A program made the translations under genes and the position numbers. 64,000 nt of DNA, taken from an uncultured Methanobrevibacter sp. GTDB lineage: Archaea > Methanobacteriota > Methanobacteria > Methanobacteriales > Methanobacteriaceae. The stretch spans positions 1 through 64,000 of the forward strand of contig NZ_CAKVFS010000007.1 of NCBI RefSeq assembly GCF_934746965.1, given 5' to 3'. Under the pieces are notes generated by a model that was not told where the DNA came from, did no database searches, and saw only the letters and a program-made list of their open reading frames with translations. Positions 44,197 through 53,439 of this stretch are shown in pieces. How positions within the stretch are numbered: position 1 is the stretch's first letter; the number at the start of each line of letters is the position of its first letter.

Positions 44197-44575
44197 ATTA
44201 TCATCTCCTTTTTTAAATGGCGTATTATATAGTTTTAAAAACTATATTACTAGGATAAATTCCTTTAAATTCACTAAATAATAAAAATAATAAAATAAAT
44301 TTCTGTTTGTCTTTTTTATGTTTCGTTTTCTGGAAACAATTATATATTAATATGTTCTAATATATAAAGGTTTCGGTTCAACTGTAAAATTTAAAATTTA
44401 CTAAAACTTGTTTTTTTATAAAAAATAAGGTCATGTAATTATAATTTTTAATTGCATATTTTTAAAGAGTTAATTTAAAAAATTAAGAAAATTAATTCTT
44501 AATTTTAATATTATATTTATTATAATTGCTTTTTGAATTTAAAAATTAATTTCGTATATATTCAAACGAACTAAT
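44197..44575. promoter_or_regulatory. Intergenic region with dyads before cdc48
   Basis: ATATAGTTTT-A-AAAACTATAT (44227-44247) overlaps a likely minus-strand TATA element and ends 31 bp from the cdc48 ATG. A second inverted repeat, TATATTA with TAATATA, is at 44343-44364, and an 8-bp hairpin ATTAAGAA/TTCTTAAT at 44482-44503 may end tyrA transcription. No open frame is evident. Confidence 0.4.
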
Positions 44576-45877
44576 TTATCGTATAATTCCACCAAAACCA
44601 GTTAATAATGATTTAACATTTTCAATACTTTTTTTATAAAGTCCAGTAACTTCAAATGTTAAACTAACATTATCTTTTTCAATTTGGGGGCCTTGATAAA
44701 CATCAGTGATTTTAACATCAATTATATTGTCCATATGGGATATCGTATTTAGTATAACATGTTTATCGACACGCACTGGGAAAACACAGCTTATTGATTC
44801 TGTTTTTTTATTTAGGTTTTCAACTTTCCAATTGTAAAGTTCATTATCACTTAAAACTTCAATATTTGCTACAACTAATTTTTTAGTTTTATTCCCATCT
44901 TTTAAAATAGCTGTGTCTTTATCAACTTTTTCTAAAATCCCTACATGAATTTTTCCAGAATAAATATGTTTTAAACCGATTTCTTTTCCTATAGATTGGT
45001 TTAATAAACTATGTTCATGATTTAATGAATTAATCGCTTTATCACTTCTACCTAATGCTCCTTTAATGTCTCCCATATTTTTGGTAGCTTTAATTGCTAT
45101 ATCAACAAATTTATCTTCTTGCTCTTCGTTGATAACATCCCTAAGTTCATTAACTGCACTTGCAAAGGTATTTCTTATTTTTGGACCATTATTATTCATA
45201 GATTGGATATAATAAGTTAAATATGGATTTTGTGCTACAATTCTTGCAATCATATCAATCATAAGATTGTAAATTGGACTTTCAAAATCTTCAGTTTCGC
45301 CTATGTCTACTTTTAATTTTTCCATAGCTGAAGCAGTTGAAATAAATGAGAAATGAGTTAATACTTGAACAATACTCATCATATAATCATGTTTTTTGGC
45401 AGTTGTTTCGATTATTCTCATATTTTTATTATCTAAATAATTATAAACTTTATCAAACCACTTTCCTTTTTTATCAGGAGTCAAAACAATTACTTGGTTA
45501 TCTAATTCTGTTGTTCTGGGACCAAATATTGGATGTGTTGGGAGATATTCTACATCTTCATTTAATTCTTCTTTCATAGTTTTACTTGGTATTTCTTTAA
45601 CAGATGTAACGTCAACCATTAATGATTCTTTTCTCATAAATGGTGCTATTTCACGAATAACACTAGGTGTATAATGAATTGGAACTGATACTATTACAAC
45701 ATTACACATTTCAGCTAATTGTGTGTTTGATTCAACATATTCAATATCTAATTCATTAGCTACATTTCTTCCTTTTTTATGGTCTCTGGCACTGATAATT
45801 ACATCAAAATCATCCCTTAAAAAGTAGATAAGGGTTTTTCCTAAACCATCACTTCCACCTATTATTCCAACTTTCAT
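44576..45877 (-). CDS. tyrA: Prephenate dehydrogenase with C-terminal regulatory domain
   Basis: 433 residues. Residues 1-8 plus GLGKTL form the NAD(P)-binding loop; THPIFGPRT and the HFSF helices are the TyrA domain. It oxidatively decarboxylates prephenate to 4-hydroxyphenylpyruvate for tyrosine. From about residue 300 there is an additional region; the last 75 residues (VFPVRVDKHVILNTISHMDNIIDVKI) look ACT-like and may bind tyrosine. ATG 45877 is favoured over ATG 45886. Divergent from the pelota gene. Confidence 0.85.
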   Translation of the reverse strand: MKVGIIGGSDGLGKTLIYFLRDDFDVIISARDHKKGRNVANELDIEYVESNTQLAEMCNVVIVSVPIHYTPSVIREIAPFMRKESLMVDVTSVKEIPSKTMKEELNEDVEYLPTHPIFGPRTTELDNQVIVLTPDKKGKWFDKVYNYLDNKNMRIIETTAKKHDYMMSIVQVLTHFSFISTASAMEKLKVDIGETEDFESPIYNLMIDMIARIVAQNPYLTYYIQSMNNNGPKIRNTFASAVNELRDVINEEQEDKFVDIAIKATKNMGDIKGALGRSDKAINSLNHEHSLLNQSIGKEIGLKHIYSGKIHVGILEKVDKDTAILKDGNKTKKLVVANIEVLSDNELYNWKVENLNKKTESISCVFPVRVDKHVILNTISHMDNIIDVKITDVYQGPQIEKDNVSLTFEVTGLYKKSIENVKSLLTGFGGIIR

Positions 45878-45932
45878 TTTAATCATTAATAATTTAAGTT
45901 ATCAGTTATATAAATAATTAAGATGTGAAAAT

Positions 45933-46994
45933 ATGAAAATTATAAAACAAGATAAAAAAGAAGGAATTGTAACATTAGTTCCAGAAACCCTTGATGATTT
46001 ATGGCATTTATCTCATATTATAGAAGTTGGAGACAGTATATCTTCTAAAACTACTAGACGTATTCAAGATAATACTGGAGATAAATTAAGAAGTGATAGG
46101 GGAATTAAAAAAACATTCACATTAAGAATTGATGTTGAATCTATTGCATTTCATATTTTTACTGGAAAACTAAGACTTACAGGAGTAATTACAAAAGGTC
46201 CTGAAGATCTTATTCCTTTAGGTTCGTACCATACAGTTGAAGTTAAAATGAATACTCCAATTACTATTAAAAAAGACAAATGGGCGAAATGGGCTTTAAA
46301 AAGGCTCAATCAAGCTATTGAAGCTTCTAAAAAATTAGCTGCAATTATTGTTCTTCTTGAAGATGATACTGCTACTTTAGGTTTAATGAGGCAATTTGGT
46401 ATTGAATATTATGGTCCAATTAAAGGGGCAGTTTCTGGAAAACGTATCGTTGATAAGAATCGTTCAAAAGCAATTGCTCAATTTTATGAAAAAGTCATAG
46501 AATCTATTGATAAGTTTAAGGATATTCAAAATATTGTAATAGCTGGCCCGGGATTTGTTAAGAATGATTTCTATGATTATATAAAAAATAAACATAAAGA
46601 GTTAGCTTCTAAAGCTATTATTGAAAGTACAGGTTCTGGAGGAAGAGTTGGTATTCATGAAGTTCTTAAAAAAGGAACAGTTGAAAAATTAACTGTAGAA
46701 AATAGGGTGGCCAGTGAAATGGTTGCTATTAATAAACTTCTTGAAGAAATTGGTAAAAATTCATCTAAAGTAGCTTATGGTGAAAAAGAAACTATCAATG
46801 CAATAAACCTTGGAGCAGTTAAACAATTATTGATATTAGATACAGCAATAGCAAATAATGATATGGGAAATCTAATGGATATGGTTGAGAATATGAATGG
46901 TGAAGTGATGGTTATTAGTAGCCAACATGAAGGTGGAGAGCAACTTAAAGCTTTAGGAAGTATGGCTGCTATTTTGAGATATGAAATAGCTTAA
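45933..46994 (+). CDS. pelA: mRNA surveillance protein pelota
   Basis: 353 residues, eRF1-like three-domain protein. The N-terminal domain starts MKIIKQDKKEGIVTLVPETLDDLWHL; the centre has VIAGPGFVKNDFYDYI, and the C-terminal part ends EGGEQLKALGSMAAILRY. Pelota binds stalled ribosomes with a GTPase partner to release them. The GGQ of eRF1 is absent, as expected. Confidence 0.95.
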   Translation: MKIIKQDKKEGIVTLVPETLDDLWHLSHIIEVGDSISSKTTRRIQDNTGDKLRSDRGIKKTFTLRIDVESIAFHIFTGKLRLTGVITKGPEDLIPLGSYHTVEVKMNTPITIKKDKWAKWALKRLNQAIEASKKLAAIIVLLEDDTATLGLMRQFGIEYYGPIKGAVSGKRIVDKNRSKAIAQFYEKVIESIDKFKDIQNIVIAGPGFVKNDFYDYIKNKHKELASKAIIESTGSGGRVGIHEVLKKGTVEKLTVENRVASEMVAINKLLEEIGKNSSKVAYGEKETINAINLGAVKQLLILDTAIANNDMGNLMDMVENMNGEVMVISSQHEGGEQLKALGSMAAILRYEIA

Positions 46995-47064
46995 TAAAAT
47001 TATATATAACATTAATTATTATAACTTATAACTAAGAAGAATTTTTAATTTAACTGTGATTAAT

Positions 47065-48027
47065 ATGTTGTATACAGGGATGATTGATGCATTTATTATT
47101 GTATTTATTTTATCAGCAATAGGTTCACTAGCTTTAAATGCAATATTTCGATTTTTTGGTGGAAAAGGTTATTTGGGAAATTTATATCCTAATGTACGTG
47201 GAGGAATTCCTCGTGCTATAGGTTTAGTTCCATGGATTATATTGTGTTTCTTTTTCTTACCGGGATATAATACACTAGTTTTAATCATGGGTCTTTTTGC
47301 ACTTGTTGATGATATTTTAGGAAGGACTCCTTCTCCAATCGGTATTGAATGGGGCCAACTTTCTAGAGGTATTGGAATGTTGTGTGTTATGATTGCAGGA
47401 TTCTATGAAGGATTAGGATTATCTGCAGTTTTCATTGCATTATTAGTTCAACCAATTAATATATCTGATATGCAACCTGGATCAGCATGTATGGTTACAG
47501 TCATCATGTCTGTCATAACTATAATTTGTATGTTGATTGTTGGATCTCTTCCAGTTTCAGAATTGCCTGCAATTTACACTCCATTATTATTAATAATTGT
47601 TTGTATAGCATATTCTCCATTGGATTTTGCTGGAAAAATCATGTTGGGAGAAGTTGGAAATCATTCCTTTGCAGTGGCTTTAGGAATTTGTTTCTATCTA
47701 GTTGGAGGTTTATGGTGGTTAATTGGATTATCTATAGTTACTGTATGCCTTACAGCATTCGTTAGGAGAAGTACACTTAAAATATTCTTTAATCAAAGAT
47801 TGGGTATTTTAAATCCTACATTTGGGGATTTCTTTATGGATGTTTTAACTGGAGGAGGATTAGGAGACTTATTCAGGAGAATTTTATTAAAAACTAATCA
47901 ATATGAGGTAAAAAACCCATTTTTAATAAAATTAGGATTTAGAAGACTTCTTTATAATCCTTATTCTCCAACTCATGGTAGTCATAATCATGATAAATCA
48001 TATAAATTAAGAATCGATGGAGGTTAG
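47065..48027 (+). CDS. MraY-like phospho-sugar transferase (pseudomurein)
   Basis: 320 residues with about nine helices. PNVRGGIPRAIG and the acidic FALVDDILGR (the DD of the MraY/WecA family), then DFAGKIMLGEVGNHSFAVALG, are the catalytic loops. It would transfer a sugar-phosphate unit to a polyprenyl phosphate in cell wall synthesis. In a pseudomurein-making archaeon the next gene, MurG-like, supports this. The ATG at 47065 follows GTGAT; the GTG at 47056 belongs to that site. Confidence 0.8.
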   Translation: MLYTGMIDAFIIVFILSAIGSLALNAIFRFFGGKGYLGNLYPNVRGGIPRAIGLVPWIILCFFFLPGYNTLVLIMGLFALVDDILGRTPSPIGIEWGQLSRGIGMLCVMIAGFYEGLGLSAVFIALLVQPINISDMQPGSACMVTVIMSVITIICMLIVGSLPVSELPAIYTPLLLIIVCIAYSPLDFAGKIMLGEVGNHSFAVALGICFYLVGGLWWLIGLSIVTVCLTAFVRRSTLKIFFNQRLGILNPTFGDFFMDVLTGGGLGDLFRRILLKTNQYEVKNPFLIKLGFRRLLYNPYSPTHGSHNHDKSYKLRIDGG

Positions 48028-48034
48028 AATAGTT

Positions 48035-49081
48035 ATGAAAGCATTAGTTATAATTACTGGTAGGGGCCTTGGTGGTGATGCAGTCATAGCAAATAATATA
48101 ATTGAAGGTCTTGAAGCTAAAGGAATTCAATGTGAAATAGCTTTAGATGAATCTGCTCCAGGTTTATTATTTAAGAAAAAAGGTAGGACTTGGCACAAAA
48201 TAAAAATTCCTCAAGCTGGAGGTCACGCAGCAACAAAAGCTACAGCTATTAAAGCAGCATTTAAAATGATATCTGCAACTTTTAAAGCAAGACGTCTTAT
48301 TAAAAAATTAAATGCTGATTTTGTTGTAGGAGTTATTGGTGGTGGAGCTATTGTAGGTTCTGTTGGTGCTAAATTAGCTAGAAAACCTGCGGTTTCAATT
48401 GTTGCTACTCCATTAGATTCTAAAATATGCCCTAAATTTAATCAATCTTTTGCATTGCCTGAAATGTCATATTTATTACCTGAAAATCTTCCAAAAAATT
48501 TGGATAAAACATTATATCCTTTAAAAGAAGGTGTAGGTGACGGAAATCCTAATGTTGCACTTGAAAAATTAAAAGAATCTTCAAAATTTGATGAAAATAA
48601 AAAAACAATTTTATTCTCTTCTGGTTCTTCAATATTTAAAGGAATAATTGAAGGAGCTAATAATTTTTCAAAAATCACAGATGATTATAATATTTTATTA
48701 GTTGGTTTGCCTTTAAAAGAAGATTACTTAGATGAATTAGATGAAAATGTGATTTATTTAGGTTATATTGATTGGATGAATCATTTACTCACTTATCTTG
48801 ATTTAGCTGTTTTAACTGATGATGGAGTATTGCTTGAAGAAACTTTAGCGTCAGAACTTCCAATTGTAACAGTAACTAAAGTTAAATGGGGAAGATATCA
48901 TAATATGGCTGGTGTTTTTAAAGGTGCTATCATTGAATCTGATATTGATAATTTAAATGATAATATTTTCAAAGCATTTGATGAGTTTGATGAACTTAAA
49001 AAGAATGCTATTAAATATTCAAAAGATTCTTTAGAAGCTAAATCTAAACTAGCTCAAAGAATAATTGATGTGGTTAAATAG
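48035..49081 (+). CDS. MurG-like glycosyltransferase (pseudomurein)
   Basis: 348 residues, GT-B fold. ITGRGLGGDAVIANNIIEGL is the N-terminal glycine-rich loop, VVGVIGGGAIVGSVGAKLA a second, and LTDDGVLLEETLASELPIVTV the donor-binding part of the C-terminal domain. By position it would add the second sugar to the lipid-linked precursor made by the MraY-like enzyme. GGAGGT at 48019-48024 fixes the ATG at 48035, 7 nt after the preceding stop. Confidence 0.78.
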   Translation: MKALVIITGRGLGGDAVIANNIIEGLEAKGIQCEIALDESAPGLLFKKKGRTWHKIKIPQAGGHAATKATAIKAAFKMISATFKARRLIKKLNADFVVGVIGGGAIVGSVGAKLARKPAVSIVATPLDSKICPKFNQSFALPEMSYLLPENLPKNLDKTLYPLKEGVGDGNPNVALEKLKESSKFDENKKTILFSSGSSIFKGIIEGANNFSKITDDYNILLVGLPLKEDYLDELDENVIYLGYIDWMNHLLTYLDLAVLTDDGVLLEETLASELPIVTVTKVKWGRYHNMAGVFKGAIIESDIDNLNDNIFKAFDEFDELKKNAIKYSKDSLEAKSKLAQRIIDVVK

Positions 49082-49084
49082 AAA

Positions 49085-50386
49085 CTACAACCACATATTT
49101 TTTATAATTTTATAATTTGCATCTGTTGAAGGATGTATTTCAAGGAAATCACCATATTTATCTAATGGTGAATCTATTCTCATTAAATAAGATAAATATG
49201 CAACATCGCTTACAGAAGATGGTGAGATAGAATTTATTTTTTTAATTTTGTTCTGTTTTTTATCAAAGGATATTTTTGTATATCCAGTTTTTCCGTTTAA
49301 TATATCCCAAAACATTCCAGGACCAGCTATTCCAGGAATTCCAATATTTGCTATGTCTTCATTTGAACAGTTATTTTTCTCATCTTCAACAAAACTTACT
49401 TCTGTATTCAAGCTTAATGTTTGAGGAATTGCACGATAGCTAATTTTATTTGGATAGTTTGCCATATTTCTTGCAGCTGTCATGCCTTCCATTCTAGCTA
49501 CTGGTGTCAATTGATATCCTCCAGTAACATCTCCTGCAGCATATATATTATCTTTACTAGTTTCCATCATTTCATTAACTTTTATGGTATTATCAGAATT
49601 TAATTCAACAATGTCTTTAACAATTTCACTGTTAGGTGTTCTGCCTGTTGCAAAAAATGGAATTCCTTCTAATTCTTCATTTTTATCAGTAATAACTTTA
49701 TTTTTATCACATTTTATAACATTAGTGTCTTCTATTAAATTTATTTTAGGAATTGCATGTTTAAAGATATAATCTTTAGTATCATTATCAATTTCTTTTA
49801 ATGCTTTGGATCTTGCAATTATATTAACTTCACTTCCAAGAGTAGAATATATATTAGCTACTTCAACAGCAATTATTCCGCCACCAATAATATTTAATTT
49901 TTCAGGAATTTTGTCTATTTTTAAAATATCTTGGTTAGTTAAACCATATTCGCTACCGGGGATATCTGGAATAAATGATCGTGCTCCAGTAGCTATTAAT
50001 AAATTATCCCAATTTAGACTTTCTCCATTTACTTCAACATGAGACTCGTTAATTTTAGCTTCACCATAAATAATATTATTTCCAACACTTTTATTTTCAC
50101 TTTCGTTTAGTTTTCTGAGTTTCTTTTGAGTTTCAGTAATTTTTTCTACTATTTTTTCATAAGAAATATCAAGTTGACTTTTAATAAATCCATGATTATT
50201 AAATGTATTATTTGTCTCTATAAATTTAGTAATGTCAGTTAATGCACATATAACCATGCATCCTTCGTTTAAGCATGTTCCAGCTATATGGTTTTTTTCA
50301 ATTAAAGTAACTTCTTCACCTAGCTTTCCAAGCTCTAATGACCCTAATCTGCCTGCAGGACCTGATCCAATAACTATATTTTTCAT
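49085..50386 (-). CDS. Dihydrolipoamide dehydrogenase-like flavoprotein
   Basis: 433 residues of the pyridine nucleotide-disulfide oxidoreductase family. VIGSGPAGRLGSLEL binds FAD, the redox pair is in CLNEGC (residues 38-43), IIGGGIIAVEVANIYSTLGSEV binds NAD(P), YAAGDVTGGYQLTPVA the FAD again, and the C-terminal EIHPSTD resembles the HP of the dimer-interface base. The residues after the second cysteine (MVICAL) differ from the usual IPSKAL. No 2-oxoacid dehydrogenase genes are nearby, so the substrate is probably another disulfide or quinone-like compound. Confidence 0.8.
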   Translation of the reverse strand: MKNIVIGSGPAGRLGSLELGKLGEEVTLIEKNHIAGTCLNEGCMVICALTDITKFIETNNTFNNHGFIKSQLDISYEKIVEKITETQKKLRKLNESENKSVGNNIIYGEAKINESHVEVNGESLNWDNLLIATGARSFIPDIPGSEYGLTNQDILKIDKIPEKLNIIGGGIIAVEVANIYSTLGSEVNIIARSKALKEIDNDTKDYIFKHAIPKINLIEDTNVIKCDKNKVITDKNEELEGIPFFATGRTPNSEIVKDIVELNSDNTIKVNEMMETSKDNIYAAGDVTGGYQLTPVARMEGMTAARNMANYPNKISYRAIPQTLSLNTEVSFVEDEKNNCSNEDIANIGIPGIAGPGMFWDILNGKTGYTKISFDKKQNKIKKINSISPSSVSDVAYLSYLMRIDSPLDKYGDFLEIHPSTDANYKIIKNMWL

Positions 50387-50479
50387 GTATACACCTTTTT
50401 ATAGATAATTATATATAGTTTAATTTAGTATAGATAATATATTATTCTTTTGAATTAATTTAAGAAGAGGGAGAAAATT

Positions 50480-50755
50480 ATGTGTATTGCAGCACCTGCA
50501 AAGGTTGTTGAAATCAACAAAGAAAAAGAAAGTTTGTTTGCAGACTTCGGAGGAGTAAGACAAGAAGCAAAAATTAATCTCTTACCTGATGTGAAGATTG
50601 GTGATTATGTTCTTATTCATGCGGGTTATGCAATAGAAAAATTATCTGAAGAAGCAGCTAAAGAATCTTTAGAAGCTTGGGAAGAACTTTTAGAAGTTCT
50701 TGAAGAAGAAGATAGAGAAATGGAAAAAGCTAAAATGGCTGATTTAAATCAATAG
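50480..50755 (+). CDS. hypC: Hydrogenase maturation chaperone HypC
   Basis: 91 residues. The invariant start MCIAAPAKV with Cys2, then ADFGGVRQEAKINLL and GDYVLIHAGYAIEKL, is diagnostic. HypC carries the Fe(CN)2CO unit with HypD to NiFe hydrogenases, essential for methanogens growing on H2. GAGGGAGA precedes the ATG. The acidic C-terminal tail is longer than in bacterial HypC. Its end overlaps the convergent ACT-domain gene by 7 nt. Confidence 0.93.
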   Translation: MCIAAPAKVVEINKEKESLFADFGGVRQEAKINLLPDVKIGDYVLIHAGYAIEKLSEEAAKESLEAWEELLEVLEEEDREMEKAKMADLNQ

Positions 50756-51252
50756 ATTGATACTCTATTGACTCCTTTTATTTTTAAAAATTCATTTATA
50801 ACTTCATTTTCTATTGGGTTTTCGGTAATTACTGTTAAAATAGGATTTTCTTCAAGCTCATTATCTTCTGCATAAGCTTGTCTTATATTTATGCCTTTTT
50901 TTGAAATTATTTTAGTTATTGCAGCTAAGATACCTTCATTTTGAGATCCTACTTCAATTTCAATAACTCCTAAGTTTAGGTTTTTAGCAATATTTTTTAG
51001 AAGTGTTCCTGCAGGTAAAACATTATTAAATATATTGTATAATTTTTCGTCATTCTGAATTACTTCAATTGTTGATTTTATCGCTCTTCTGTCAACATCT
51101 GCAGCATTAGCTAATGCTTTATCGCTTATTTTAAGATTACCACAATATATTTTCCCATCATCATTTAATGATAATCCTAATTCAATCATTTTTTCAGCTA
51201 CTCTCATACGTGCTGGATATTTTTTGAATTTTTCATTAATATTTTCCCACAT
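50749..51252 (-). CDS. ACT-domain regulator of amino acid metabolism
   Basis: 167 residues. Residues 1-75 contain a helix-turn-helix-like region (ISDKALANAADVDRRAIKSTIEVI), and residues 95-167 an ACT domain (VIEIEVGSQNEGILAAITKIISKKGINIRQAYAED). The family is predicted to sense amino acids and is common in methanogens. Which amino acid is not known. ATG 51252 is chosen over ATG 51261 to place AATGATT as the ribosome binding site. Confidence 0.75.
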   Translation of the reverse strand: MWENINEKFKKYPARMRVAEKMIELGLSLNDDGKIYCGNLKISDKALANAADVDRRAIKSTIEVIQNDEKLYNIFNNVLPAGTLLKNIAKNLNLGVIEIEVGSQNEGILAAITKIISKKGINIRQAYAEDNELEENPILTVITENPIENEVINEFLKIKGVNRVSIY

Positions 51253-51368
51253 TTTAATCATTATTCCAACTTTTTGTACATTGATGTATTTTTTAGTTGA
51301 ATATGATATATAAAAATTAGTATTTTAATAATAAGAAAATTAATTGTTAGTAAAATTAGTTTAAAAGT

Positions 51369-51442
51369 AGGCTAGATGGGATTCGAACCCATGACCTCCC
51401 GGTTATCAGCCGAGCGCGCTAACCAAGCTGTGCCACTAGCCT
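51369..51442 (-). tRNA. tRNA-Ile (GAT)
   Basis: 74 nt. The acceptor AGGCTAG pairs with CTAGCCT; the anticodon arm CTCGG-CTGATAA-CCGGG gives anticodon GAT; the T-arm is ATGGG-TTCGAAT-CCCAT. The D-stem has one A-C mismatch. No CCA is encoded. Confidence 0.94.
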
Positions 51443-51533
51443 ATGATATTATGTCGCTTGTATGTAAGCAACAATTATACTTATGGTTGTTACTATATAT
51501 AACCTTTTCGGTTATACATAGTTTTTTTTAAGA

Positions 51534-51818
51534 TTATTTGTTTAACATTTCATTAATAGAATCTGCCATAGCATGTCCTTGAACATCTATTTTTACTTTG
51601 TTAATTCCATCAACATTTTCTGCTGCAGTTTTTGCATCAGCAGCAATACGTACGATACTCATACAACCAGGATTTGTTGGTTTAATAGTTAATTTTGCTT
51701 CATCACCGTTAACAGTAATATCTTGTACAATACCCATTTCTACAATACTTACTCCCATGTGGGGATCATTAATTACAGAAACAGCATTTTTAATATCATT
51801 TACTAAATCTTCTGACAT
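51534..51818 (-). CDS. MIP18/DUF59 family Fe-S assembly protein
   Basis: 94 residues. The family pattern VNDIKNAVSVINDPHMGVSIVEMGIV and the cysteine-bearing KPTNPGCMSIVRI are complete. Relatives (PaaD, SufT, CIA2) help put Fe-S clusters into proteins. The AGAACAATT upstream is a weak ribosome binding site. Monocistronic. Confidence 0.88.
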   Translation of the reverse strand: MSEDLVNDIKNAVSVINDPHMGVSIVEMGIVQDITVNGDEAKLTIKPTNPGCMSIVRIAADAKTAAENVDGINKVKIDVQGHAMADSINEMLNK

Positions 51819-52022
51819 AATTGTTCTCCTAAAATTTTTTAGAACTTGTTTATATTATTTAAATTTGTTATATTTATAGATAGTTATTTGATTATACTGT
51901 TTGTTTAATAAGAAAATAAGTAAATTTAGACAATTAATTTCTATATTTTGATAAGCCTAAATTTTTCAATATCTTTTTTGATTTTAAAAGATTATAATTT
52001 AAATTTTAAAAAATAAAACTCT

Positions 52023-52937
52023 TTAATTGTTTTTTAGTCTGTGTTTTATTTTAACTCCAATTCCGTTTTGACATTGTTCCATTTCATGACCAGTTAATAT
52101 AGCTTTTCCAACACCAACAACTTCATCATCTTTAACAACAACAACTTCATCATTTGGTATAATATTATGATCTGCTTTTCTAATTCCTGGAGCAAATACT
52201 GTATTTGTTTCTAAGTCAAAATCAATGTTGACAATATTAACACCTAAATCTTTTAAAAGTTCTCCTCCAGCTAAATTAAGTCTATATAATCCAGTATCTT
52301 TATTTAATAAAGCTAATTGTTTTCCATTTGAGATGATTTTTTTATGATATCTTCCTTTTGTTTTAACATTTTCTGGAATAAAATCGGCAGCTTTTGAGCC
52401 AAATTGGTAAACTGCAATAGATTTAAGTTCACTTAAAACTTTATCTCTACGATTTATTTTTTGATGATTTTTAAGTTCCATTCTTAAATTGTAAATGGAA
52501 TCTGGGGAAGTTGGACGACCATCTTTACAGGTATATGTACATTCATCAAGATATTGTCTACAAACTTCTTCATATCCTCCATGGACATTAGCTACAACAT
52601 TTTTACCTTTGACATATTTTGCAAGTAATTTTCCAGATTCATCAATTTCATCTTGAGACCATGAACCAGTAACTGCAACATCATATGATTGAATTGGAAA
52701 AGTGTTTTCTAATTCTCTTGGACAAATTCCAAAAGGAGAGGTTATTATAAGTTCCTGAAATGATCTTGTTACTTTTCTAAATTTTTGATGTGATTTAGAA
52801 TTAGAATAAGGTTTTTTCATACTGCAGGGTAATAAAACAACTGTATCTCCAATTGGTTTCATTAATTCCATTCTTTGACGCCATCTCATAGCTTCTGGAC
52901 GGTATAATGATTCTTCACTTGAACAAATTACTTTCAT
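52023..52937 (-). CDS. arcS: Archaeosine synthase ArcS (short form)
   Basis: 304 residues. The ArcS core motif is visible as LLPCSMKKPYSNSKSHQKF (residues 36-54), then SPFGICPRELE and the conserved TYTCKDGRPTSPDS. The last 75 residues form a PUA domain (VNIVNIDFDLETNTVFAPGIRKAD). ArcS modifies preQ0 at position 15 of tRNA on the way to archaeosine. The N-terminal Tgt-like half of long ArcS is missing, as in other short forms. ATG 52937 gives a natural start; the TTG at 52952 is in the previous gene end. Confidence 0.82.
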   Translation of the reverse strand: MKVICSSEESLYRPEAMRWRQRMELMKPIGDTVVLLPCSMKKPYSNSKSHQKFRKVTRSFQELIITSPFGICPRELENTFPIQSYDVAVTGSWSQDEIDESGKLLAKYVKGKNVVANVHGGYEEVCRQYLDECTYTCKDGRPTSPDSIYNLRMELKNHQKINRRDKVLSELKSIAVYQFGSKAADFIPENVKTKGRYHKKIISNGKQLALLNKDTGLYRLNLAGGELLKDLGVNIVNIDFDLETNTVFAPGIRKADHNIIPNDEVVVVKDDEVVGVGKAILTGHEMEQCQNGIGVKIKHRLKNN

Positions 52938-52938
52938 A

Positions 52939-53433
52939 TTAATCTTCCTCAAATGGTTTAATTAATTCATCATTAAGTTCAATTAATCTTTTAATATTTT
53001 CTTCAGGTTCATCTATTTTTCTTTTCCATTTAGCAATATCAAAATCAATATCTACTTCTTTTGTTCCACTAAGTAAATTATCAGCATGTGCAACTATTTT
53101 TTCTTCAATTGTTTGTGGAATATATGATTTTTTAGGAAGTCCAAGTTTAATAGCTTCATCTTCACTAAGTCCTGCCCCAATATGTCTTTCTACTATATTT
53201 TGAACTTCTTTGGGATATCCATATTCTTTAACTATTTTAGCTCCTTCAACAGCATGATGTATTCCATGGGTTTTTGAACGACCTATATCGTGTAATAGTG
53301 CTCCTTGTTTAATAAGATCTTTATTTGCATTTTCAAAATTAGATGCAATAATCATAGCTTTTTTATAAACTGCTTTTGAGTGAGCTATTACATTTTCAGG
53401 TGTTTTTTCTTTTTTTAAAATTTCAATTTCCAT
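52939..53433 (-). CDS. HD-domain phosphohydrolase (TIGR00295 type)
   Basis: 164 residues. Metal ligands of the HD superfamily are visible: ENVIAHSKAV, GALLHDIGRSKTHG, HHAVEGAKIV, ERHIGAG and VAHADNLLSG. Such proteins hydrolyse phosphate esters of nucleotides. Substrate unknown. It lies between TFE and ArcS with gaps of 1 and 6 nt, so the three are one operon linking RNA metabolism genes. Confidence 0.82.
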   Translation of the reverse strand: MEIEILKKEKTPENVIAHSKAVYKKAMIIASNFENANKDLIKQGALLHDIGRSKTHGIHHAVEGAKIVKEYGYPKEVQNIVERHIGAGLSEDEAIKLGLPKKSYIPQTIEEKIVAHADNLLSGTKEVDIDFDIAKWKRKIDEPEENIKRLIELNDELIKPFEED

Positions 53434-53439
53434 GTTATC

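Noticed and set aside
49421..50042. Three plus-strand ORFs opposite the flavoprotein gene
   Set aside because: Antisense frames without start signals or recognisable protein patterns.
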